This document shows positions 57,001 through 64,000 of a DNA stretch of 64,000 nt, piece after piece. The notes beneath the pieces are model-generated. The model saw only the letters and a list, made by a program, of their open reading frames with translations. It searched no databases and was not told the DNA's origin. The stretch covers positions 1,178,001 to 1,242,000 of the forward strand of contig JAJTUP010000016.1 of the NCBI GenBank assembly GCA_021399435.1, given 5' to 3'. A program made the position numbers and the translations under genes. The DNA comes from Diaporthe sp. PMI_573 (taxonomy: Eukaryota; Ascomycota; Sordariomycetes; Diaporthales; Diaporthaceae). Positions within the stretch are counted from its first letter, which is position 1. The number at the start of each line of letters is the position of its first letter.

Positions 57001-60000
57001 CCCGAAACCTGTCACCTCGCCCCAAACAGCCGGCAACAGCGACATGGCTGTCGTCTTGTATGCTCCCCACGTTTTCCCCCTGGTGGTCTAGACCTTTCCA
57101 CGGAAACACCCAAGGTCCCTGACTTGCAAAGCTTAAGCGAATCGCAGCCCGCCCAGGCGTGCCCTTCCCCGGCTGGGACCCGTTCGCACTCCAGGTGGTC
57201 CAACGCGATCTAGACCTCGAGATCTCTCAATCGCCCTGGCGGTTCTTGGGACGGCTGCTGCACCCAAGGCCTCGTTTGAGCTCTCATCCCAAGGTAGCCT
57301 TGCCCTGCCCTGCCCTGCCCTGCCTCTCCTCTCCCATCGCTACCCCCTTTCCGGAACATTGAGCCTCTCGAGCCGGCCTACAAAGGTGGACACCCTGCTT
57401 CCCAATAAGTTAAGCTTCTCACGCCCTGGGCAAATATACGGTGAAGTCGCACGCCGAGCAAGAGCCTCAGACACTCGTCCATTTGCTAGATCTGGTTCGG
57501 AGACTTGAAGTATCCTTCGGGCCCGGGGCCACCGACAGGTGCTCATTTCCTTCAGCAGGACACATGGCCCGCAGGGTTCATACAACGTATGATGTTGCGT
57601 GTCTCGGCTCAACATTTCGCGGGGCCCTGCCTCCTGTGTCCTGCCTGCCTGCCTGCCTTCCTGACTGACTGACAAGGCTGTTTTAAGACGGCGGCATTGG
57701 CCAGAGGAGGCAGTCTCTCAGACCCTAATGAGGACCATCGTTGTCGCCGTAATTTACGGGATAGGGCTCGTGTGAGGCCCAGTCCGCGCCCGGCTGCCCC
57801 CATCACCATCAGCACCCATCGAGTTCGAACTACTACTACCTGTCACCCCCTCGATGGTTACTGTTGGTGTCCTCCCAATGCCACTTACATGTTCAACACT
57901 GTCCCTGAGAGCAAATCCGGACGGGACCTTCCGCTCCAAAGCCCGAGATAATTCGGGCATCCAACTGACACATCCCGCGCGCTCTCCTTCCCGCCAAGGA
58001 GCCGAAGTTTCTCGGCCCGAGACAGTAGGTGCCGATGGTTCCAGCTGCTCACCATGACTTGCGAAGTGGGCGTGGGCGTGCAATGCCATCGGTGCGGTGT
58101 GTGGCCTAGGGACACGACAGGACGTTGACTGCTTCTTCGACGAGACTGGGACCTACTTCAATTTTTACTGGTAGATCACCGCAAGACGCACGCGTCCTGG
58201 CTGCCCCAGACGAATGACTCTCCGTCCACCACTTGCCTACAATTCCATACATCACCACTCACTTTAAGGTTCCGTAGTGGTGTTCCAAGGGAGCATCCGT
58301 TACGGGCGAGGCCCCCTGGTCACGCTGGACCTCCGTGATAAGAAAAAAAATCAACACCCCAGTGCTTACTGACTCTTGAAAGACAGCAACCCTGCTCCGG
58401 AGGCAAAAATGGCCCCACGATGGCTGAGAGGCTTCGAGTTCGGGGAAATCGCAGAGCACCATGACAAGTGGCGGTCGAGGGGCCAAGCTCGGACTTAGAC
58501 ACAGTCCACCACACACGCATCTCGCCTTGAGGAGCAGGACGCCCCGAGGTCCGCAGGCGAGCAATGGCACAAGAAGCCCTCCAAGGCGGGGGGGGGGGAG
58601 CTGAAACCAGAGCTCTCCGGAAGCTAGGACGCGATCTATTTACGGCCAAGACGTGGGTGATGGGATGTGACTGCTTCATGGGCAAGCAAGCAAGCGCGCG
58701 CAGGACTAGGTTCCCCGCAAGATAGATAGAACTAGACCACGCGTTCGCTTCTTAATGACAGCTGTTAACCCTGAGCCGGCAAGGTTCTGCAGGGCTGCAA
58801 GGCATAGACCATCAAAAGCGGAAGGGCCGCGCTGTTGGGCCCGATTCGCCGCCGGCCGTCTCGGCGGTAGCCACGGGATCGGAAGGCGAAGGGCGCCCGG
58901 CGCCATGGTTTTCCATCGTCGTCGACCCAAGCTTCCTGCCGTGTCTGCCGACCAAGCAGATCACAAATCATTAGGGCAATAAATAACTTCCAAGCTTTGT
59001 TCTAGTGTAGCCTCAGCATGGTCGAAACAACAGTGCGAGCTCAAACATCCTAAGCTGTGCTAAAGGGCTATTCGTGGGCCCATCCGGCACCCAATGCCAG
59101 ACGCTCAACGGACTTGGCTGGGCGCCTGGTGATGGACGAGTGAATAAGTAGTGTTTTGGATTCCGGGGGCATCAGTGTAAAAAAGAAATTCAAGCAACAA
59201 AAATCGAAGCAATAAACTCCAAAACAAAAGGTTGGATGCCAGCAGTGCGGTTCGAACGCACGCATCCTTTCGGATAGCAGAGTTTTAATTGCTTAAATCT
59301 GCCGCCTTAGACCACTTTTTGGGAAGTGTGAGCACGCGTATTTGGACGGTTTGGGGGAGTCTGAGCAAAGTCTTACCTCGGCCATACTGGCAAATTCTGA
59401 TTGGTCCAGAACGGTTTTTGCAATGGATTATATCCCACTCCCAGAAAATGGCCAATATCATTTTGATCTACCCCATGGTTTTACACCCATAAATTGTAGG
59501 ATGACGCCTTTCCTCTTTCGCAGAGGTCCCTTTTCTGTCTCGCTGGGGCTCTATTTCCTCTTGTGCGCTCTGTGTTGGCCCCTAGAGCGCACAACAGCCT
59601 GTTGCTCTCGTGCTTGCGCTATTGAGAATGTAGAGACGAAAGAGGCACCTTGAAGACATGGCGACCGCAGGGATTGTATTTCGGGGAAATGAGAAAAATT
59701 AGGGCGACGTTGTGGCGATTTTTGCCATCAGTGGCATGGCATGACCGAGTCCAATGCGAGCCCTCGCCACAAGAAGCTGCAGGAGCGGGCGAGGCCATCA
59801 AATAATGTCCTCATTTGCAACCTTTGAGGTACCGGGCCAGGAAAATCAGGAACAAGTGTGCGAATCATTCAGTACGAGGGAGAGACGAGGCCAGATCTGG
59901 GCAGACAAAGTCATGGAAATTAGATCCAGTGGGTCCAAACTGGGCCCACGGGCATTAAGAGGCAATCTCATCGTGGGCAGACTTGTTACAGTACGCCCGA

Positions 60001-60181
60001 GTCCATTTTCTCGTTTCCCATTTTCACACCAGGGATAAAGCAGCTGCAGATAATCCTCATTCAAAGTCTAGGGTATGGTTGGTCGAAACAAAGAAGGGAC
60101 AAGAAAAGGAACATGAAGAAGAAGAGTAGTTCATCCGCTTGATGCAAATTCCCGCGCGGATACCGTGCCCAACTCCTACAG
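54036..60181. other. 6.1-kb stretch upstream of SKN7, one tRNA and no protein gene seen
   Basis: No protein gene is supported here. Contents include a T14 run followed by G8 (54578-54600), a TCAAGG tandem (about 54928-54950), G12 (56467-56478) and G11 (58588-58598) runs, and the tRNA-Leu gene at 59237-59391. The part from ~58.95 to 60.1 kb is visibly more AT-rich than the rest. The first kilobases presumably contain the SKN7 promoter and 5' UTR. Confidence 0.45.
59237..59391 (-). tRNA. tRNA-Leu(UAA) with anticodon intron and a 62-bp D-arm insertion
   Basis: Read on the minus strand, the acceptor 5' half is GCCAGTA at 59391-59385 and the 3' half TGCTGGC at 59244-59238; they form seven pairs, one of them T-G. 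TGGCCGAG (positions 8 onward) is followed by 62 bases (59376-59315) absent from normal tRNAs, then TGGTCTAAGGC completes the D-arm (GCC/GGC pairs). The anticodon stem GCAGA/TCTGC is perfect. Its loop is TTTAAG, then nine intron bases containing TTA (complementary to the TAA anticodon), then C. The long variable arm ATCC-GAAA-GGAT is of leucine type, and the T-arm GTGCG-TTCGAAC-CGCAC is perfect. TTTT follows eight bases downstream as a Pol III terminator. All stems being intact argues for function. Without removal of the insert it would be a pseudogene. Confidence 0.7.
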
Positions 60182-62153
60182 TTAGTCATCGGGGAAATAC
60201 TCCTTGATGTTGGATACAAAAGTGCACGTCTTGCGGTCGAACCGCTTGAAAAACTTCCCGGCCATCTGCATCAGGGCATCGGGGATGAGCCTCGGGTCGC
60301 GCACGATCTCGATCCTGTCCTGAGCGACGACGTGACGGTCGTGATCATGCTTACTGTGATGGGGGTTTTGTCAGTCACTCATTCAGCCAGCCAGCCTCGA
60401 CAGTTGTAACAGGCAGAACTCACAGGCAGGTGTAAAATGTCTTCTTCCGGAGCCGCTGCCTGACCGTGTCGCTGTCCGTTCCCGAGTCCCCCATGTCGTC
60501 CATGGCCTCCTCAAACGACATGTTGTGCGGCATGGGCAGGGACTGGGTGCCCCTCTCGCCCCAGCCGTTGATGATCCCGACGTAGCCATACCTCTTGTGC
60601 CGGAAGACCTGCCCGACCGAGTACCACACGTTCTGGTGGATCTCCTGCGTGTATCGCCTGTTGACTGTCGGCTGCCTGTTGTCCATGTTCCGGATGATCC
60701 CGAGCATCTCCGGGACGTTCTCCCAGGTGAACCTGATGCGCGGCTGGACAGACTGCGTGTAGATGGTGTACAGCGGCAGTATGTACTCCTCAACCATCCA
60801 GCCGTCCTCGGGGAACTGCTGCGCGAGCTGGTTGAGGAACTGGTCGAGCGTGCTGTCCCACTGGAAGTTGCTCACAGGGGTCATGAGCAGGTTCGCCCAC
60901 CGCGCCGCGTACGCAGCGCTTTCCACGGTCAGCTTGGAGGCGGGACGGCCGCATAACGACGCCAGATCTTCCTGTCTCGTGGTCCAGAATGTGCCGAACG
61001 TGGCCGCCAGGCTCCTCGAGACCCGCTGGACCATCACGGGAACGGGCGCGGCGACCAGGAAGGCCTCCCTGCCGTTGATCCAGTCCAGTTCCACCAGCCG
61101 CGATCGCAAGTCGTCGAATTGGACCTCCTCGCTCGACCCGTATGGGTCCAGGAACATCCTGTCCACATCCCTCACGGGGGCAGACACTGCCTTCCCGCTG
61201 AGGTCCTGCCCAGCCGGTGCCAGGACCATGGCATGTACGTGGCTCGGGAAGGCGCAGCATACCGCGCGCAGTCCTATCCTCTCGGCCAGGGAGGCATATA
61301 TCGCAGCAGATATGATTGGGAGGGAAGGATGCCTTTCGTCGTGTAGGGCGTGCCCGATGAGGCAGTTTCGCAGGTTGCGGTAGTTCTCGTCGGGCTCGTC
61401 CATGCCGACCAGGTTCCTGTTGCGCACCCATTTCAGCAAGGCGAGCGCCTTGTCGCGCGCGCACAGCTTCTTGGCATCTTGTTGCTCCTCGAGGAAGCCG
61501 GCGGCTAGTTGGTCGAGGGTGGCGCAGGTGTCGTCGATGTCGTCGTCCTCGCCGCAGACAAAAAACATGTCGAATGCGGCGAGGGCGCGGTCGAGGCCCT
61601 GGGCGGCGAGGGGTGCGCGTTGGTACTGGGACCACTCGTGGACTGCGATGCTCCGGTATATGCTGGCCAGGGCCGTGTTCGCATAATATCGGCGGGCGAG
61701 GACATCTTGGGCCGAGTCGCCGACCTGGCTCTGACTCACGAGGAAGTCTTTGGCGTCGTAGCCGAACTTGCAGATCTGGCCGATCTTCTGCAGCCGGCCG
61801 ACCTTGGTTGCGATGGCATCGTCAAGAAGCCGGGCTACCTCCAGGTTCCGCCTCTTGCGCTTCGTCCACAGTTTCTTCCAGGCGGTCTGCGAGGCCCTCA
61901 GGGAGAGCTTGCCGGCGAGGTTGTGCGACTGGTCCCAGTACCGGAAGGAGGCCAGACAGTAGTACCTCCATAGGAGTGCCTCGTTGGCGAGACGATGGAA
62001 TCTCCTGGAGAGCAGCTGTATGTTCACGCAGCAGTCCTCGGGGGAGACGTATTGGAGGATGTGGCGGATGATTTCGTCGGGAACGCTGTCGAAGGTCGCC
62101 ATCGCAATTCTCCCAGAGGAACCAGAGGAACCAGAGGAACCAGAGGCGGCCAA
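60182..62153 (-). CDS. FBXO21-like F-box protein with SirB1/transglutaminase-like and YccV-like domains
   Basis: Exon 1 is 62153-60424 and exon 2 is 60353-60182, giving 633 aa. The 70-nt intron starts GTGAGT and ends CACAG. An F-box lies at ~20-65 (SVPDEIIRHILQYVSPEDC, then LSRRFHRLANEALLWRYYC). A central SirB1-type region (~170-400) has LVGMDEPDENYRNLRNCLIG and IGLRAVCCAFPSHVHAMVL. A C-terminal HspQ/YccV-like domain has WYSVGQVFRHKRYGYVGII and NGWGERG. This combination matches vertebrate FBXO21, an SCF ubiquitin-ligase substrate receptor; the substrate in fungi is unknown. The N-terminus has SSGSSGSSG from a triplicated AACCAGAGG repeat. A second ATG at 62102 (MATFDSVPDEIIRHIL) is an equally plausible start. 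Confidence 0.88.
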
Positions 62154-62915
62154 AGATGAGGAGTGTCTTTGGTCTGACAGGCCAAGAAGACGACGGAGAA
62201 GGGATTATAAGTAACGGTTTGGGGGCTCACCCCATGTTCGAGAGTTTGCGACAGGACGAGAGTGTTGCTTTGATGTTTTTTTTTCCCCCCTGCACCTGGT
62301 GTCGGCGAACCCAATGGCACTTGGGAGTCGAAATCACCAATAGTTGCGCGCTAGGTCGAGCGATTCAATGTCGTCAGTGCCTGACTCGACAGGGGTCCGA
62401 TGGGGGGGATTTTGCCCGATACCGATGCCGACAAGACAGAAGGGTGTCCACTCTTCTGCCACTACTTCCGTCCGACCTTGGAACGGACCTGGAAGCTTGG
62501 GGGGCGTCCTGGGGGAGAGAAGGGTCCGGGGGGGCCCCCTCCTCACTCTGATTATCCGCTGCGAATTGGCTTACCGAAGCAGGCATCTGAGCCGGGGACG
62601 GCTGGCCGTTTCGTTTTCTCCGTCTTGGTCCAGTCCAATCGTCTTCCCAGCTGCTGGTGGCACAGCAGGCGGCCGGGCTAGCATGTACTGACCAAATGAA
62701 GGGCCATGCAGCCTGTCCTCATAATTTTGTGATCGAGGGGCCGGATTCTCTCTCATCGAAATATCCATCGTCTTCATCTACTTGTGCATCTTGGTTGATG
62801 TTTCGTTCCCCTTGGCCGCGGCTCGCTGGTTCACCTGTGCACAATTGCCTCATGCCCATGCCCATGCCCATGCCCATGCACCACACGCTCTCGCCCTCGC
62901 TGTAGCGGTAGCACC
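62154..62915. promoter_or_regulatory. Divergent region between FBXO21-like and glucosidase I genes
   Basis: About 760 bp. It has a T11 run near 62274-62284 and a CCCATG hexamer repeated about four times at ~62852-62880, just before the glucosidase start. No gene is supported. Confidence 0.5.
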
Positions 62916-64000
62916 ATGGTTCTCATTCTGGTTCACCTGCTGGCCATTGGCACCCTGCTCAACGCCTGGCTCGTCTCTTCCGCCCAGATCGGCGGCAACA
63001 ACAATAATAAGCTTGACTGGCAGACATGGGGGCCCTACAGGCCGGATTTATACTTTGGTGTGAGGCCACAGATCCCAGAGACCCTTCTCATGGGGCTCAT
63101 CTGGGCAAGCGGAGATGACCGTAACCGCCTCGTTGACAGTATGTATACTGTCCCCAACAAACCAAACTGACCGCAAAATCATGCACGCAGCATGGGCTCA
63201 CATCATGTTACACAGCATTACGGGATACTTGTGAGCAGGACGACGGCGTGAAAGGATACGGCTGGACCACCTATGACCCGCGGGTGGGTGGCTCCCAGCT
63301 CATCCACGACCAGGAGCTCCAGATCGATCTCACCACCGAGTTCGTCAAGTCTGGAGATGGCCAGGGCTGGTCTGTCAAGGTCACCGGCACCCCGCGGCCA
63401 GGTGCTCCTGCCACTGTCAAGACAACCCTCATCTTCCACGTTGCCCTTGAAGGTATGGCCGGCTCGACAGCCAAGACCAAGAGTCTGTACTGCGAACATC
63501 TGAACAAGGGGACCGGCCACTCGCTAGCGTTCGGCGCGTCCTGTCACGGCCGGGATCCAAAGCTGGGACCATTTGACCTGGTTATCAGCACGGACAGCAG
63601 GGAGAACATCATCCACCGTACTGCTGTCAAGAGCGCCGACGTTCCAGAGGACCAGATATGGCAGGCCAAATCTGTCTTCACCGACCTACTCAAGAACGAC
63701 GACTCCCAGGACTACAGGAAGGTTGTGCCGACCAGCAATACCGGTGACGGGAACATGCACTTTGTGCATTACAACTTCATCGGTGCCTTTTCCGCGACAT
63801 TCAACTACCGCAACGCTCGTAAGTTCACCGCGGGAAACACTTGATGGATGCACTCGTGCTGACCGGTTCTGTCCAAGCAAACGTCACGGCACTGGACGAC
63901 CTGCGAACGTCTTTCCCTGCGCAAGTGGACAAGGTGTTCCCTAGGTCTTCTGGGTTCCATGAGGACAAGTACGCAGTCTTTGCTCAGGGGCTACTGTCAA
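62916..64000 (+). CDS. CWH41: Mannosyl-oligosaccharide glucosidase (glucosidase I, GH63), 5' part
   Basis: Exons visible are 62916-63138, 63216-63818 and 63878 to beyond the window. Introns are 77 nt (GTATGT...ACAG) and 59 nt (GTAAGT, branch GCTGACC, ends CAAG). A signal sequence or anchor opens the protein (MVLILVHLLAIGTLLNAWLV). LDWQTWGPYRPDLYFGVRP and LLMGLIWASGDDRNRLVDTL, then YGWTTYDPRVGGSQ, match the N-terminal beta-sandwich domain of GH63 glucosidase I. By family the enzyme removes the outermost glucose from Glc3Man9GlcNAc2 on new glycoproteins in the ER and is also needed for beta-1,6-glucan formation. The catalytic (alpha/alpha)6 barrel lies outside the window, so activity cannot be judged. 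Confidence 0.95.

Overview
The window is nuclear DNA from a filamentous ascomycete, most likely a Sordariomycete. It is GC-rich and carries genes with short introns (mostly 50-110 nt, GT-AG, CTRAC-type branch sites). The recognisable proteins are typical of Pezizomycotina: ApsB/Mto1-like, SLM1-type, LDB17, SKN7 and a Swiss-Army-Knife HAD protein. I support 19 protein genes, two of them cut by the window ends, plus one tRNA gene. The genes are not an operon or an obvious biosynthetic cluster. They are mainly housekeeping genes on both strands, separated by long intergenic stretches.

Layout. 1-6.6 kb: 5' part of a spindle-pole/microtubule-organising coiled-coil protein (-), H/ACA snoRNP protein GAR1 (+), and an MFS transporter (-) with a single-base frameshift. 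8.6-12.7 kb: an MDR-type oxidoreductase (+) and the 60S export factor BUD20 (-). 15-24.3 kb: mitochondrial aconitase (+), rhomboid protease RBD2 (+), GPI transamidase subunit GAA1 (+) and diphthamide protein DPH7 (-). 24.7-33.3 kb: a DUF1917/BLES03-like protein (+), phospholipid:diacylglycerol acyltransferase LRO1 (-), NatC acetyltransferase NAA30/MAK3 (+) and the actin-patch protein LDB17 (+), which has a pure 32-copy Ser-Asn hexanucleotide repeat. 34.2-47.3 kb: SLM1-like PH protein (-), an orphan single-pass membrane propeller/lectin-like protein (+), a HAD_SAK RNA-repair-like protein (+) and eIF2B epsilon (-). 51.7-64 kb: response regulator SKN7 (-), a tRNA-Leu(UAA) gene (-), an FBXO21-like F-box protein (-) and the 5' part of glucosidase I (+, cut by the window end). 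SKN7 lies between gene-free stretches of about 4.5 and 6.1 kb.

Functional links are loose. GAR1, BUD20, eIF2B epsilon, DPH7 and the tRNA belong to ribosome biogenesis and translation. GAA1, glucosidase I and LRO1 act in or on the ER. SLM1 and LDB17 act at the cortical actin/plasma-membrane interface. SKN7 is a stress regulator.

The most unusual signals are these. A tRNA-Leu(UAA) gene has all its stems intact and a canonical 9-nt anticodon intron, but its D-arm is interrupted by a 62-bp segment that starts GTAAG and ends AAG. A degenerate 15-bp minisatellite family occurs as three intergenic arrays, two of them inverted around the aconitase gene. A clearly coding-like extension of about 110 codons continues in frame after the apparent stop of the HAD_SAK gene. 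Three introns appear to use GC donors. Eleven G/C homopolymer runs of 10 or more bases are scattered through non-coding DNA. All assignments come from reading the sequence; no database search was run.
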